64,000 nt of DNA from Burkholderiales bacterium (lineage in GTDB: Bacteria; Pseudomonadota; Gammaproteobacteria; Burkholderiales; Casimicrobiaceae), in contig JAICKU010000001.1 of the NCBI GenBank assembly GCA_025927765.1, forward strand, positions 174,395-238,394, read 5' to 3'. The position numbers and the translations under genes were made by a program. The notes beneath the pieces are model-generated. The model was not told the origin of the DNA. It did no database searches and saw only the letters and a list, made by a program, of their open reading frames with translations. Positions 1 to 11,346 of this stretch are shown piece by piece. How positions within the stretch are numbered: position 1 is the first letter of the stretch; every line of letters starts with the position of its first letter.

Positions 1-1
1 G

Positions 2-370
2 CACTACCTCGAAGAGGCCGAGGCGCTGTGCAACCGGATCGCGATGATGAAGGCCGGGCGCATCGTCGCGCTCGACACCACGCGGCATCTGCTGTCGCGC
101 TTCTCGGGATTGACGGTACGCGTCTCGTCCGAGCGCCTGCCGGAAGGCTGGACGGCGCGCGAACGGCGGCGCGAAGGCAACGTGCATTACCTCGCGCTCG
201 AAAGCTACGCCGAGCTCGAAGGGTTGCTCGCGGCCTTGCGCAGCGAAGGCATCGCGATCGACGAAATGACGCTGGCCGACACCGACCTCGAGCAGGTGTT
301 CCTGCGCATCATGGCGGGCACGGAGACGACCGACGAGGCGTCGCGCATGCTCGAGGTGCCGGAATCGTGA
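2..370 (+). CDS. ABC-2 exporter ATP-binding subunit, 3' part
   Basis: Only the C-terminal end of the ATPase is present. The frame is open from base 2, before any start codon, and reads HYLEEAEALCNRIAMM, the switch/H-loop region that follows Walker B in ABC ATPases. The next ~90 residues match the C-terminal extension typical of drug/polysaccharide ABC-2 ATPases, ending in a DLEQVFLRI-type motif. Walker A, signature and Walker B lie upstream of the window. The permease follows on the same strand, so the two should form one exporter. The substrate cannot be read from this fragment. Confidence 0.85.
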   Translation, partial: HYLEEAEALCNRIAMMKAGRIVALDTTRHLLSRFSGLTVRVSSERLPEGWTARERRREGNVHYLALESYAELEGLLAALRSEGIAIDEMTLADTDLEQVFLRIMAGTETTDEASRMLEVPES

Positions 371-380
371 ACGCTCGGAC

Positions 381-451
381 GCCCCCTCACCCGCCTCGCG
401 TGCGCTCGGCGCCCTCTCCCGATGGGGCAGACGGTTGGGGTGAGGGGCTGC
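381..451. repeat. Intergenic palindromic element (CCCCTCACCC / GGGTGAGGGG)
   Basis: CCCCTCACCC at 383-392 is the exact inverse complement of GGGTGAGGGG at 438-447. The inner part carries CCCTCTCCC. This composition is that of widespread small intergenic palindromes of high-GC proteobacteria. It fills the gap between the ATPase stop (370) and the permease start, so it is transcribed and could fold in the mRNA. Confidence 0.55.
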
Positions 452-492
452 GCGCGCTTCGCCAACCGATGCGCGGTGTCGTCGGCGCCGGC

Positions 493-1248
493 ATGTTGAC
501 GCTGCTGCAGAAGGAGCTGCTGCGTTTCTGGAAGGTGAGCTTCCAGACGATCGCGGCCCCCGTGCTGACGGCGCTCCTGTACCTGCTCATCTTCTCGCAC
601 GTGCTGGAATCGCGCGTGTCGGTGTTCAACGGCCAGGTGCGCTACACCGACTTCCTGGTGCCGGGCCTGGTGATGATGTCGGTGCTGCAGAACGCGTTCG
701 CCAACGCGTCGTCGTCGCTGATCCAGTCGAAGATCACCGGCAACCTCGTGTTCGTGCTGCTGCCGCCGCTGTCGCCGCTGGACATGTACGCGGCGTACGT
801 GCTGGGCGCGATGGTGCGCGGGCTCGTCGTCGGGCTCGGCGTGTTCATCGTGACGCTCGTGCTCCTGCCGGGACCGTTCCACATGGCGCATCCGATCGTC
901 GCGATCGCGTTCGCGGTGCTCGGCAGCGCGATCCTCGGAACGCTCGGCGTGATCGCCGGCATCTGGGCCGACAAGTTCGACGAGCTCGCGGCGTTCCAGA
1001 ACTTCCTGATCATGCCGCTCACGTTCCTGTCCGGCGTCTTCTACTCGATCCACACGCTGCCGCCGTTCTGGCAGGCGCTGTCGCATTTCAATCCGTTCTT
1101 TTATATGATCGACGGCTTCCGCTACGGCTTCTTCGGCCTGTCGGACATCGACCCGGGCATTTCGCTCGGCCTCGTCGCCATCGCCGCCATCGTGCTCGCG
1201 GCGGTCGCGCTCTCGATGCTGGCGCGCGGCTACAAGCTGCGACACTGA
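493..1248 (+). CDS. ABC-2 type transporter permease
   Basis: Membrane subunit partner of the preceding ATPase. The protein of about 251 residues starts MLTLLQKELLRFWKVSF, the usual amphipathic lead-in of ABC-2 permeases. About six hydrophobic segments follow, with the family motif region (FLSGVFYSI, then FNPFFYMIDGFRYGFFG) near the C-terminus, typical of NodJ/YadH-like permeases. An ATG at 469 would add eight residues. Neither start has a clear ribosome-binding site. The frame is open further upstream, but that stretch encodes the palindrome and is low-complexity arginine-rich peptide, so I exclude it. Confidence 0.85.
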   Translation: MLTLLQKELLRFWKVSFQTIAAPVLTALLYLLIFSHVLESRVSVFNGQVRYTDFLVPGLVMMSVLQNAFANASSSLIQSKITGNLVFVLLPPLSPLDMYAAYVLGAMVRGLVVGLGVFIVTLVLLPGPFHMAHPIVAIAFAVLGSAILGTLGVIAGIWADKFDELAAFQNFLIMPLTFLSGVFYSIHTLPPFWQALSHFNPFFYMIDGFRYGFFGLSDIDPGISLGLVAIAAIVLAAVALSMLARGYKLRH

Positions 1249-1270
1249 CTTCCATTTCGCACTCCACATC

Positions 1271-1504
1271 ATGGTGACTCCCGAATCCATCAAGGCGTCG
1301 ATCGAGCAGGGCCTCGACTGCCAGCAGGTCGACGTGGCCGGCGACGGCCATCACTTCGAGGCGCTGATCGTCTCGCCCGCATTCCGCGGCCTGTCGCGCG
1401 TCGCGCGCCACCGGCTCGTCTACGCCGCGATGGGTGAGCGCATGCGTGAGGAGGTGCACGCGTTGTCGATGCAGACGTTGACGCCGGAAGAGGCGCAGGC
1501 CTGA
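1271..1504 (+). CDS. BolA/IbaG family protein
   Basis: A 77-residue protein of BolA-fold size. It begins MVTPESIKASIEQGL and contains GDGHHFEALIVSPAFRG, the conserved BolA core with the histidine used by the family for Fe-S cluster binding with monothiol glutaredoxins. RHRLVYAAMGERM is the classic second motif. It lies 9 bases before murA, as its homologues do in many beta- and gammaproteobacteria. The short form without an N-terminal extension favours the IbaG/YrbA subgroup over BolA proper. Confidence 0.88.
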   Translation: MVTPESIKASIEQGLDCQQVDVAGDGHHFEALIVSPAFRGLSRVARHRLVYAAMGERMREEVHALSMQTLTPEEAQA

Positions 1505-1513
1505 GGAGCCTCG

Positions 1514-2760
<1,247 letters not shown>

Positions 2761-2764
<4 letters not shown>

Positions 2765-3621
2765 CGCTCGAAGCGAACGCCGCACGCGTCGACCTTCGCG
2801 CCGACGATCTCGCGAAAGCGCCGCTCGGCCAGCGCATCCGTCACGTCGACCATTACGACGCAGCACTCCTCTACCGTATTTCGCGCGCACCGCAACGCGC
2901 GGCGCTCGGCATCACAGGCACGCTGCCGTTCACCGGCGTCGATGCGTGGACCGCGTACGAACTGTCGTGGCTCGATCAGGCCGGCAAGCCGCAGGTCGCG
3001 CTCGCGAGCTTCGACGTGCCGGCCGAATCGCCGTCGATCATCGAGTCGAAGTCGATGAAGCTCTACCTCGGCTCGTTCGCGCAGACCGCGTTCGCCGGGA
3101 TGACCGATATCACCGCTACGATCGAGCGCGACCTGTCGGAGGCGTGCGGCGTACGCGTCGGCGTGACGTTGCGCGGACCGTCGGCCTTCGGCGCGCAGGC
3201 GATTCGCGAGCTGCCAGGCGAGAGCCTCGACGACCTGCACGTCGCGTGCAATGCGTACGACGTCGTGCCCGACGTGCTCGCGGCCAATGGCGACGTCGTC
3301 GAGGAAACGCTGACGACACAGCTCTTCCGCTCCGTGTGCCCGGTCACCGCGCAGCCCGACATCGCGTCGATGCAGATCGGCTATCGCGGCCCGCGGATCG
3401 ATCGCGAGGCGCTGTTGCGCTACCTCGTGTCCTACCGCTGCCATGCGGGGTTCCACGAGCATTGCGTCGAGCGCATCTTCATGGACATCTCGGCCCGCTG
3501 CCATGCGCAAAAGCTGTCGGTGCTCGCGCGCTTCACCCGCCGCGGCGGCCTCGACATCAATCCGTTCCGCACCAACGCGGGCATCGCGAATCCCGACAAC
3601 GTGCGCACCGCGCGGCAGTAG
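2761..3621 (+). CDS. queF: NADPH-dependent 7-cyano-7-deazaguanine reductase, long (two-domain) form
   Basis: Reduces preQ0 to preQ1 in queuosine tRNA modification. The 286 residues match the long bimodular QueF of gammaproteobacteria rather than the ~150-residue short type. Visible motifs are [16 protein letters not shown], the substrate motif [12 protein letters not shown], and [10 protein letters not shown] with the thioimide-forming cysteine at residue 193. ATG at 2761 overlaps the murA stop. Placing queF between murA and hisG is less usual for betaproteobacteria, so it may have joined this operon secondarily. No other queuosine gene is in the window. Confidence 0.95.
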
Positions 3622-3731
3622 GCGCCGTGCCGTGTAGGAGCCGTGCCGACAGGCCAGTCCGCGCATCGCCCGGAACCGCGCGAACGCCGCTTCTGCCCAA
3701 CCTTCGTGACGTATCGCACGGAGGCTTCATC

Positions 3732-3962
3732 ATGCATCGGCTACTCAAGGCTACCCTCGCGGGCGCGGCGCTCTCGGGGCTTCTCGCCGGCTGCGCAACG
3801 ACGGTCGACTGGGGCGGCCCGCTCGGCCACTACCGGTACAGCTACGATTCGCGGCCGATCGTGTACGGCAACGACGACAGCGACCACTACGACACGTACC
3901 ATGCGCCGGCGATCGTCGACCGGCCGGCGGTCACGTATCACGACGAAGACGACGACGATTGA
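3732..3962 (+). CDS. Small putative lipoprotein, acidic C-terminus
   Basis: A 76-residue protein with a signal peptide (MHRLLKATLAGAALSG) and a lipobox LLAGC, cysteine near residue 22, so it is predicted to be lipidated at the outer face of the membrane. The mature part is short, rich in Tyr, His and Asp, and ends in HDEDDDD. I recognise no domain. A metal- or polycation-binding role is possible from composition but is only a guess. It sits between queF and hisG on the same strand, about 110 bases after queF. Confidence 0.7.
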   Translation: MHRLLKATLAGAALSGLLAGCATTVDWGGPLGHYRYSYDSRPIVYGNDDSDHYDTYHAPAIVDRPAVTYHDEDDDD

Positions 3963-4015
3963 CGTCGGAGGCCTCCGGTAGAATCCCGAGGCTCCCCGCT
4001 TCGTGATTCTGCCGC

Positions 4016-4672
4016 TTGGCCCCGCTCACGCTCGCCCTGTCGAAGGGGCGCCTCCTCGACGAAACGCTGCCGCTCCTCGCGGACGCGGGCATCGTGCCGC
4101 GCGAAGATCCGCGCGCGTCGCGCAAGCTGATCGTCGAAACGCAAGCGCCGGGCGTGTCGCTCGTCATCCTGCGCGCTTCCGACGTCCCGACTTACGTGCA
4201 GTACGGCGCCGCCGATTTCGGCATCGCCGGCAAGGACGTGCTGCTCGAGCACGGTACCGAAGGGTTGTATCAGCCGATCGACCTCGGCATCGGCCGCTGC
4301 CGGCTCGTCGTCGCGACGTGCAGCGACTACGACTGGGCGCGTTCCGTGCAGCGGGGCGCGCGGATCCGCGTCGCCACCAAATACGTGCGAACGGCGCGCG
4401 AGCACTTCGCGGCGAAAGGCATGCACGTCGACGTGATCCATTTGTACGGGTCGATGGAGCTCGCGCCGATCGCGGGCCTGGCCGACGCGATCGTCGACCT
4501 CGTCTCGACCGGGAATACGCTGAAGGCGAACGGCCTCGTCGCCGTCGAGGACATCATGCCGATCAGCGCGCGGCTCGTCGTCAATCCCGGTTCCCTGAAG
4601 CTGAAGCGCGACGCGGCGAAGCCGCTGATCGACGCGCTCGAACGCGCGGCGGCCGGGCGGGCGAAGCCGTGA
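4016..4672 (+). CDS. hisG: ATP phosphoribosyltransferase, short form
   Basis: First step of histidine synthesis: ATP plus PRPP gives phosphoribosyl-ATP. It starts at a TTG ([13 protein letters not shown]). The 218 residues contain the PRPP-loop region [16 protein letters not shown] but lack the C-terminal regulatory ACT-like domain. The short HisG form needs the HisZ partner in an octamer, and hisZ is not in this window. The stop overlaps the GTG start of hisD. It is the first gene of a compact his run that ends with hisE. Confidence 0.96.
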   Translation: MAPLTLALSKGRLLDETLPLLADAGIVPREDPRASRKLIVETQAPGVSLVILRASDVPTYVQYGAADFGIAGKDVLLEHGTEGLYQPIDLGIGRCRLVVATCSDYDWARSVQRGARIRVATKYVRTAREHFAAKGMHVDVIHLYGSMELAPIAGLADAIVDLVSTGNTLKANGLVAVEDIMPISARLVVNPGSLKLKRDAAKPLIDALERAAAGRAKP

Positions 4673-5985
4673 CTGGCGCGCTGACGCTGCGCACGCTGGA
4701 CACGCGCGATCCGGGGTTCGACGCGGCGCTCGACGCGCTCGTCGCGTTCGAAGTGGCGCAGGATGCGTCCGTCGATGCTGCGGTTGCGGCGATCGTCGCC
4801 GACGTGCGCGCGCGCGGCGACGAAGCGGTCCTCGACTACACGGCGCGCTTCGACGGCCTGCGTGCGGCCTTGGTCGACGAACTCGTCATCGATCAGGCGA
4901 CGATGCGCGCGGCGCATGCATCGCTGCCGAATGAACAGCGTGAAGCGCTCGCCATTGCGGCGACGCGCATTCGCGATTTCCACGAGCGCCAGCGCGGCGG
5001 CGGCTTCGCCTTTCGCGATGACGACGGCACCGAGCTCGGGCAGCGCGTCACGCCGCTCGATCGCGTGGGCCTGTACGTGCCGGGTGGCAAGGCCGCGTAT
5101 CCGTCGTCGGTGCTGATGAACGCGCTGCCGGCGCAGGTGGCGGGCGTCGGCGAGATCCTCGTCGCCGTGCCTACGCCCGGCGGAGTCCGCAATCCGCTCG
5201 TGCTTGCGGCCGCGCACGTCGCCGGCGTCACGCGGGCCTACACGATCGGCGGCGCGCAGGCGATCGCGGCACTCGCGTACGGCACCGAATCGATCGGCGC
5301 CGTCGACAAGATCTGCGGCCCGGGCAACGCGTACGTCGCTGCCGCCAAGCGGCGCGTGTTCGGCGCCGTCGGCATCGACATGGTCGCGGGCGTGTCCGAG
5401 ATTCTCGTGATCGCCGACGCGAGCGCGAATCCCGACTGGATCGCGATCGACCTCTTCTCGCAGGCCGAGCACGACGAGATGGCGCAGGCGATCCTGCTCA
5501 CGCCCGATGCATCGCTGCTCGATCGCGTGTCCGCGAGCGCGTCGCGCTTGATCGGCGAGATGCCGCGCGCCGGCATCATCGCCGCGTCGTTCGCGCGCCG
5601 GGGCGCACTGATCCGCACGCTCGATCTCGACGAGGCCTGCGCGATCGCGAATCGCATTGCGCCCGAGCACCTCGAGCTCGCGGTTGCCGATCCCGACGCG
5701 CTCCTGCCGAAGCTCCGCCACGCCGGCGCGATCTTCGTCGGCCATTACGCGAGCGAAGCGCTCGGCGATTACTGCGCCGGTCCCAATCACGTGTTGCCCA
5801 CCGGGCGCACGGCACGTTTCTCGTCGCCGCTCGGCGTCTACGATTTCCAGAAGCGCACCAGCGTGCTGCGCATCGACCGTCGCACCGCCCAGGCGCTGGC
5901 GCCCATTGCGGTGACGCTCGCCGAAGGCGAGGGCCTGACGGCGCACGCGCGTTCGGCCGCGGCGCGCCTCGAAGAAACGTCATGA
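4669..5985 (+). CDS. hisD: Histidinol dehydrogenase
   Basis: Last two oxidations of histidine synthesis: histidinol to histidine, NAD-dependent, zinc enzyme. The GTG start at 4669 overlaps the hisG stop. 438 residues is normal. Seen motifs: [50 protein letters not shown] with Q265 and H268 (zinc-ligand region), [13 protein letters not shown] and the terminal [12 protein letters not shown] with the C-terminal zinc histidine. A second, diverged member of this family lies at 32022-33344; this copy is the biosynthetic one by context. Confidence 0.97.
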   Translation: MTGALTLRTLDTRDPGFDAALDALVAFEVAQDASVDAAVAAIVADVRARGDEAVLDYTARFDGLRAALVDELVIDQATMRAAHASLPNEQREALAIAATRIRDFHERQRGGGFAFRDDDGTELGQRVTPLDRVGLYVPGGKAAYPSSVLMNALPAQVAGVGEILVAVPTPGGVRNPLVLAAAHVAGVTRAYTIGGAQAIAALAYGTESIGAVDKICGPGNAYVAAAKRRVFGAVGIDMVAGVSEILVIADASANPDWIAIDLFSQAEHDEMAQAILLTPDASLLDRVSASASRLIGEMPRAGIIAASFARRGALIRTLDLDEACAIANRIAPEHLELAVADPDALLPKLRHAGAIFVGHYASEALGDYCAGPNHVLPTGRTARFSSPLGVYDFQKRTSVLRIDRRTAQALAPIAVTLAEGEGLTAHARSAAARLEETS

Positions 5986-6035
5986 GCGCGAAGCGATCAG
6001 TCCCGAAGCGCTCCGCGCGGAGGGTAGTCCGGTGA
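5982..6035 (+). other. Possible 17-codon coupling ORF between hisD and hisC
   Basis: ATG at 5982 overlaps the hisD stop as ATGA. The frame reads [17 protein letters not shown] and its TGA at 6033-6035 overlaps the hisC GTG at 6032. It thus spans the gap exactly, with a 4-base overlap at each end. Seven of the 17 residues are arginine or lysine. It may be a translated relay peptide or chance, and no homology can be judged from it. Confidence 0.3.
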
Positions 6036-7117
6036 GCGTGCGCGCGCGCATCGCGTCGACGGTGCGGCCGGAAGTGCAGCAGATCGCGCGCTACCACGTG
6101 CCGGATGCGCGCGGCCTCGTCAAGCTCGACGCGATGGAGAATCCGTATCCGCTGCCGCCTGCGCTGGGGCGTGAACTCGCCGACGCGATCACGCATGCAA
6201 AGATCAATCGCTACCCCGACGCCGACGCGAGCCTTGCCCGTGCCGCGTTGCGCAATGCACTCGCGCTGCCGGAGGGCGTCGACATCCTGCTCGGCAACGG
6301 CTCCGACGAACTGATCCAGATCATCGCGTCGACCGTCGCGCATCCGGGCGGCGCCGTCGTTGCTCCCGAGCCGTCCTTCGTCATGTATCGGCGCACCGCG
6401 CTCATCGCGAACGCGCCGTTCGTGCCCGTCGACCTGCGGGCCGACTTCTCACTGGACGTGGACGCGATGGCGGCCGCGATCGAGCGTCACGCGCCGTCGC
6501 TCGTGTTCATCGCCAATCCGAACAATCCGACGGGCAATCTGTTCGCGCGCGAAGACCTCGAACGCCTCATCCGCGCGGCGCCGGGGCTCGTCGTCGTCGA
6601 CGAAGCGTATTACGCGTACGCCGACGCGTCGTTCCTGCCGCACGTGCTCGAATTCCCGAACGTCGTCGTGCTGCGTACGGTGTCGAAGATCGGCATGGCG
6701 GGCCTTCGCCTCGGTTACGTCGTCGGACACCCGGACTGGATCGCCGAGTTCGACAAGCTGCGCCCACCCTACAACGTGGGCGCGCTCGTGCAGGAGGCGC
6801 TGCCGGTGCTGCTGCGCCACCATGAGGTCTTCGATGCGCAGGCGGCGGCGATCCGGCACGAGCGGGCGCGACTGTCGGCGGCGCTGCGCGAACTGGACCT
6901 CGACGTGTTCCCGTCGCAGGCCAACTTCGTGCTGGTGCGCGTTCCGGACGCGCTGGCGGCGCACGCGGCATTGCGTGCTGCGCGCATCCTCGTGAAAAAT
7001 CTCGACGGCACCCATGCGCTCTTGGGAAACTGCCTGCGCATCACCGTGGGTACGCCCGACGAGAACGACGCGTTGCTCGACGCACTCGCGGATCACCTGA
7101 AAGGAAGCATGAAATGA
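6032..7117 (+). CDS. hisC: Histidinol-phosphate aminotransferase
   Basis: PLP enzyme converting imidazole-acetol phosphate and glutamate to histidinol phosphate. It has 361 residues and a GTG start with GGAGG at 6019-6023 about 8 bases upstream. Fold-type I motifs: [21 protein letters not shown] (substrate carboxylate/PLP region), [10 protein letters not shown] with the PLP-pyridine aspartate, [15 protein letters not shown] with the Schiff-base lysine, and a terminal [11 protein letters not shown]. The C-terminus overlaps hisB by ATGA. Confidence 0.96.
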   Translation: MSVRARIASTVRPEVQQIARYHVPDARGLVKLDAMENPYPLPPALGRELADAITHAKINRYPDADASLARAALRNALALPEGVDILLGNGSDELIQIIASTVAHPGGAVVAPEPSFVMYRRTALIANAPFVPVDLRADFSLDVDAMAAAIERHAPSLVFIANPNNPTGNLFAREDLERLIRAAPGLVVVDEAYYAYADASFLPHVLEFPNVVVLRTVSKIGMAGLRLGYVVGHPDWIAEFDKLRPPYNVGALVQEALPVLLRHHEVFDAQAAAIRHERARLSAALRELDLDVFPSQANFVLVRVPDALAAHAALRAARILVKNLDGTHALLGNCLRITVGTPDENDALLDALADHLKGSMK

Positions 7118-7725
7118 ACGCCACCGACGCGAACGCGTTGCGCAGCGCCGAGGTGTCGCGCCGCACGGCGGAGACCGACATCACGGTGCGCCTCGCCGTC
7201 GACGGCACCGGCCGCACCGACGTCAGGACGGGCATCGGCTTTCTCGACCACATGCTCGATCAGGTCGGACGCCACGGCATGTTCGACCTCACCGTCCACG
7301 CGAAGGGCGACCTGCACATCGATGCGCATCACACCGTCGAGGACGTCGGCATCACGATCGGGCAGGCGCTGCGGCAGGCGCTCGGGGGCAAGCAGGGCAT
7401 TCGTCGCTACGGATACGCGTACGTGCCGCTCGACGAAGCGCTGTCGCGCGTGGTGGTCGACCTGTCGGGCCGTCCGGGCCTCGAGTTCCACGTGCCGTTC
7501 ACGCGCGCACTCGTGGGCACGTTCGACGTCGACCTGATCCACGAATTCTTCCAGGGCTTCGTCAACCACGCGCTGGTGACGATGCACGTCGACAACCTGC
7601 GCGGCCAGAACGCGCATCACCAGGCCGAGACGGTATTCAAGGCGTTCGCGCGTGCGTTGCGCATGGCGTGCGAGCCCGATCCGCGCGCGGCGGGCGCGGT
7701 GCCCTCGACGAAGGGTACGCTTTAA
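7114..7725 (+). CDS. hisB: Imidazoleglycerol-phosphate dehydratase
   Basis: Dehydrates IGP to imidazole-acetol phosphate; manganese enzyme. The 203 residues are the monofunctional form, without the N-terminal histidinol-phosphatase domain found in enterobacterial HisB. That phosphatase must therefore be encoded elsewhere. The metal-binding motifs [35 protein letters not shown] and [19 protein letters not shown] are all intact. The start overlaps hisC by four bases and the stop is six bases before hisH. Confidence 0.97.
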   Translation: MNATDANALRSAEVSRRTAETDITVRLAVDGTGRTDVRTGIGFLDHMLDQVGRHGMFDLTVHAKGDLHIDAHHTVEDVGITIGQALRQALGGKQGIRRYGYAYVPLDEALSRVVVDLSGRPGLEFHVPFTRALVGTFDVDLIHEFFQGFVNHALVTMHVDNLRGQNAHHQAETVFKAFARALRMACEPDPRAAGAVPSTKGTL

Positions 7726-7731
7726 CCGGCC

Positions 7732-8370
7732 ATGATCGCCGTCATCGACTACGGCATGGGCAACCTGCGCTCGGTGGCGAAGGCGCTGGCGCACGTCGCG
7801 CCCGACGCGAACGTCGTCGTGACGAGCGACGCGGCGGTGATTCGCGACGCCGCGCGCGTCGTATTGCCGGGGCAGAGCGCGATGCCCGACACGATGGCGG
7901 CACTCGAGCGCTCCGGCCTGCGCGATGCGGTCCTGGCGTGCCTTCGCGACCGTCCGTTCCTCGGCGTGTGCCTCGGCCTGCAGATGCTGTTCGACACGAG
8001 CGAGGAAGGGCCGACGCGCTGCCTTGGCACGTTCGCAGGCGAGGTGCGGCGCTTTCGCGAAGAAGAGCTGGTGCTGCCGGGCGGCGAGCGCCTCAAGGTG
8101 CCGCACATGGGGTGGAGCCCCGTTGCGCAGGCGAGGCGGCATCCGCTGTTCGAAGGCATCGCCAACGGCGAGCGCTTCTATTTCGCGCACAGCTACCATC
8201 CGGTGCCGGCGGATCCGGCGCTGACCGTCGCCACCGCTTCGTATCCGGCGCCGTTTACTTGCGCGATAGCCAAGGCTAATATCTTCGCCGTGCAATTCCA
8301 TCCGGAAAAGAGCCAGCGCGCGGGTTTGCGGATGCTCGCGAACTTCGTCGCCTGGGACGGAACGATCTAG
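7732..8370 (+). CDS. hisH: Imidazole glycerol phosphate synthase, glutaminase subunit
   Basis: Class I glutamine amidotransferase that feeds ammonia to HisF. It has 212 residues. The oxyanion strand [12 protein letters not shown], nucleophile elbow [10 protein letters not shown] with its cysteine, and QFHPEKSQ with the catalytic His-Glu pair are visible, so the triad is complete. Typical betaproteobacterial order puts it straight after hisB, as here. A gap of 68 bases without a gene separates it from hisA. Confidence 0.96.
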   Translation: MIAVIDYGMGNLRSVAKALAHVAPDANVVVTSDAAVIRDAARVVLPGQSAMPDTMAALERSGLRDAVLACLRDRPFLGVCLGLQMLFDTSEEGPTRCLGTFAGEVRRFREEELVLPGGERLKVPHMGWSPVAQARRHPLFEGIANGERFYFAHSYHPVPADPALTVATASYPAPFTCAIAKANIFAVQFHPEKSQRAGLRMLANFVAWDGTI

Positions 8371-8438
8371 GCCAATCCCGGCATTCAACGCCCGAAACTC
8401 CCGCCCGCGGAGCTCGCGCTGCCGCGGCCCGAGCTGCC

Positions 8439-9170
8439 ATGCAGATCATTCCCGCGATCGACATCAAGGACGGTCATTGCGTGCGCCTGAAGCAGGGCGA
8501 CATGCAATCCGCCACCGTCTTCTCCGAGGATCCCGCCGCGATGGCGCAGCACTGGCTCGAGCAGGGCGCGACGCGGCTGCACCTCGTCGACCTGAACGGT
8601 GCCACGTCAGGGCGGCCGCGCAACGAGCTCGCGATTCGCGAGATCGTGAGCGTGATCGGCGACGAGATTCCCGTGCAGCTCGGCGGGGGCATTCGCGATC
8701 TCGACACGATCGAGCGCTACCTCGACGACGGCATCGGCTACGTGATCATCGGTACGGCCGCGGTCAAGAACCCGGGTTTCCTGCACGATGCCTGCTACGC
8801 GTTTCCCGGACACATCATCGTGGGCCTCGACGCGCGCGACGGGAAGGTCGCCACGGACGGCTGGTCGAAGATGACCGGGCACGACGTCGTCGACCTCGCG
8901 AAGAAGTTCGAGGACTATGGCGTCGAGGCGATCGTCTACACCGACATCGGCCGCGACGGCATGCTGAGCGGCATCAACATCGACGCGACGGTCAAGCTCG
9001 CGCGCGAATTGAAGACGCCGGTCATCGCGAGCGGCGGCATCGCATCGATCGCCGACATCCACCAGCTGATGCCGTTCGAAGGCGACGGCATCGTCGGTGC
9101 CATCGCCGGGCGCGCGCTCTACGAGGGCAGGCTCGACTTCAAGGAAGCGCTGAAGGCGGCGAAAGGCTGA
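8439..9170 (+). CDS. hisA: Phosphoribosylformimino-5-aminoimidazole carboxamide ribotide isomerase
   Basis: Amadori rearrangement of ProFAR to PRFAR on a (beta-alpha)8 barrel. It has 243 residues. The first-strand motif [15 protein letters not shown] with the catalytic aspartate, [12 protein letters not shown] (first phosphate site), [14 protein letters not shown] with the second catalytic aspartate, and [13 protein letters not shown] (second phosphate site) are all present. ATG at 8439. One base separates its stop from the hisF TTG. Confidence 0.97.
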   Translation: MQIIPAIDIKDGHCVRLKQGDMQSATVFSEDPAAMAQHWLEQGATRLHLVDLNGATSGRPRNELAIREIVSVIGDEIPVQLGGGIRDLDTIERYLDDGIGYVIIGTAAVKNPGFLHDACYAFPGHIIVGLDARDGKVATDGWSKMTGHDVVDLAKKFEDYGVEAIVYTDIGRDGMLSGINIDATVKLARELKTPVIASGGIASIADIHQLMPFEGDGIVGAIAGRALYEGRLDFKEALKAAKG

Positions 9171-9171
9171 C

Positions 9172-9932
<761 letters not shown>

Positions 9933-9933
<1 letters not shown>

Positions 9934-10322
9934 TGGGCAACTGGCTCGACGAAGTCCGCTGGAACAAGGACGGCCTGGCACCCGCGATCGCGCAGGACGC
10001 GGCGACGCACCGCGTGCTGACGCTCGCGTGGATGAATCGCGATGCGCTGACGCTGACGAGGGACACGCGGGAGGCGCATTACTGGTCGCGCTCGCGGCAC
10101 AAGCTGTGGCGCAAGGGCGAGCAGTCGGGCCACGTGCAGCGCGTGCGCGAAATCCGTCTCGACTGCGACCGCGACGCGATCCTGTTGATCGTCGAGCAGG
10201 CGGGCGGCATCGCGTGCCATACCGGGCGCGAGCGCTGCTTCTATCGCCGACTCGAAAGCGACGGGTGGCAGACCGTCGAGCCGATTCTCGAAGACCCGGT
10301 TACCGTGTATGGCCGCGAATGA
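9933..10322 (+). CDS. hisI: Phosphoribosyl-AMP cyclohydrolase
   Basis: Opens the adenine ring of PR-AMP; zinc/magnesium enzyme. It has 129 residues and is encoded separately from HisE, as usual in betaproteobacteria. [41 protein letters not shown] and the zinc-binding [14 protein letters not shown] with both cysteines are visible. Its last 14 bases overlap the start of hisE. Confidence 0.96.
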
Positions 10323-10641
10323 CGCGGCGGACGTGCTCGCGCGGGTCGCGGCCGCGATCGAGGCGCGCCGCGGCGCGGACCCGGCCGCATCGTACGTCGC
10401 GTCGCTTCTCGGTGCCAATCCCGATCGGCTGCTGAAGAAGATCGGTGAGGAGGCGACCGAGACGGTCCTCGCCGCCAAGGACGGTGATAAAATGCACGTG
10501 ATCGCCGAGGTGGCCGATCTGTGGTTCCATTGCCTCGTGCTGCTCGCGCGGCACGGCCTCGGTCCCGACGACGTGCTGCGCGAACTCGCGCGCCGCGAAG
10601 GCGTCTCCGGCCACGCCGAGAAGGCGTCGCGCGGCCGCTAG
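10309..10641 (+). CDS. hisE: Phosphoribosyl-ATP pyrophosphatase
   Basis: Hydrolyses PR-ATP to PR-AMP and pyrophosphate; all-alpha MazG-like fold. It has 110 residues. The signature [18 protein letters not shown] followed by [13 protein letters not shown] supplies the acidic metal ligands. ATG at 10309 lies within the last codons of hisI, so translation is coupled. It is the last his gene of the run. Confidence 0.95.
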   Translation: MAANDAADVLARVAAAIEARRGADPAASYVASLLGANPDRLLKKIGEEATETVLAAKDGDKMHVIAEVADLWFHCLVLLARHGLGPDDVLRELARREGVSGHAEKASRGR

Positions 10642-10672
10642 GCCGCGCTTGCGTCCTTAGCGAACGATCCCG

Positions 10673-11041
10673 ATGTCGACCGACTCCAACTGCATATTCT
10701 GCAAGATCGTGCGCGGCGAAATTCCGAGCCGCAAGGTGTACGAGGACGACGAGGTGCTGGCATTTCACGACATCCAGCCCGTCGCGCCCGTGCATTTCAT
10801 GGTCATACCGAAGAAGCACGTCGCGTCGCTCGCCCACGTAACGCCGGCCGACGCGCCGGTGCTCGGACACATTCTTGCATTGGCGGGCCGCCTTGCCAGC
10901 GAGGCGGGGTCGCCCGACGGGTTTCGCACGATCATCAATACCGGGCGCATCGGCCGCCAGGACGTCCAGCACGTGCACGTGCACATCATCGGCGGTCCCG
11001 AGCCGCTCGGGCCCATGATGGGAGTCAAGGCGGCAGGCTAA
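10673..11041 (+). CDS. hinT: HIT family nucleotide-binding hydrolase (HinT-like)
   Basis: The 122-residue protein has the N-terminal CIFCKIVRGEIPS motif, with two cysteines that often bind zinc, and the histidine triad QHVHVHIIGG whose central histidine is the nucleophile for purine phosphoramidates. A HIT gene between hisE and tatA is the standard betaproteobacterial arrangement. It probably belongs to the his-tat transcript: 31 bases after hisE, 18 before tatA. Confidence 0.93.
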   Translation: MSTDSNCIFCKIVRGEIPSRKVYEDDEVLAFHDIQPVAPVHFMVIPKKHVASLAHVTPADAPVLGHILALAGRLASEAGSPDGFRTIINTGRIGRQDVQHVHVHIIGGPEPLGPMMGVKAAG

Positions 11042-11059
11042 CGAGGAGGGAATCGACTC

Positions 11060-11290
11060 ATGGGTTCATTCAGCATCTGGCACTGGCTGATCGTGCTGCT
11101 CATCATCGTGCTCATTTTCGGCACGAAGAAGCTGCGCAACATCGGGCAGGATCTCGGCGGCGCCGTCAAGGGCTTCAAGGAGGGCATGAAGAGCGCCGAA
11201 GAGCCGGCCGCCGAAGCGGAGCCGCCACCGCAGGTGACGGGCCGCACGATCGAGGGCGAGGTCCGGCAGGAGCGCTCGACCAAGGTATGA
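11060..11290 (+). CDS. tatA: Sec-independent translocase subunit TatA
   Basis: A 76-residue protein with a short periplasmic N-terminus, one membrane helix ([16 protein letters not shown]) and the conserved [21 protein letters not shown] hinge plus amphipathic helix, here given in part as its key region. It forms the pore assembly of the twin-arginine export system. GAGGAGG lies upstream of the ATG. It is the first of tatABC, which serve exported cofactor proteins such as the Rieske protein PetA encoded 5 kb downstream. Confidence 0.95.
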   Translation: MGSFSIWHWLIVLLIIVLIFGTKKLRNIGQDLGGAVKGFKEGMKSAEEPAAEAEPPPQVTGRTIEGEVRQERSTKV

Positions 11291-11346
11291 CGCGGCGAAA
11301 GGGCGTTGATATTCGCCCGCCACGCCGCTGAGTTGGGGTCGTTCCC

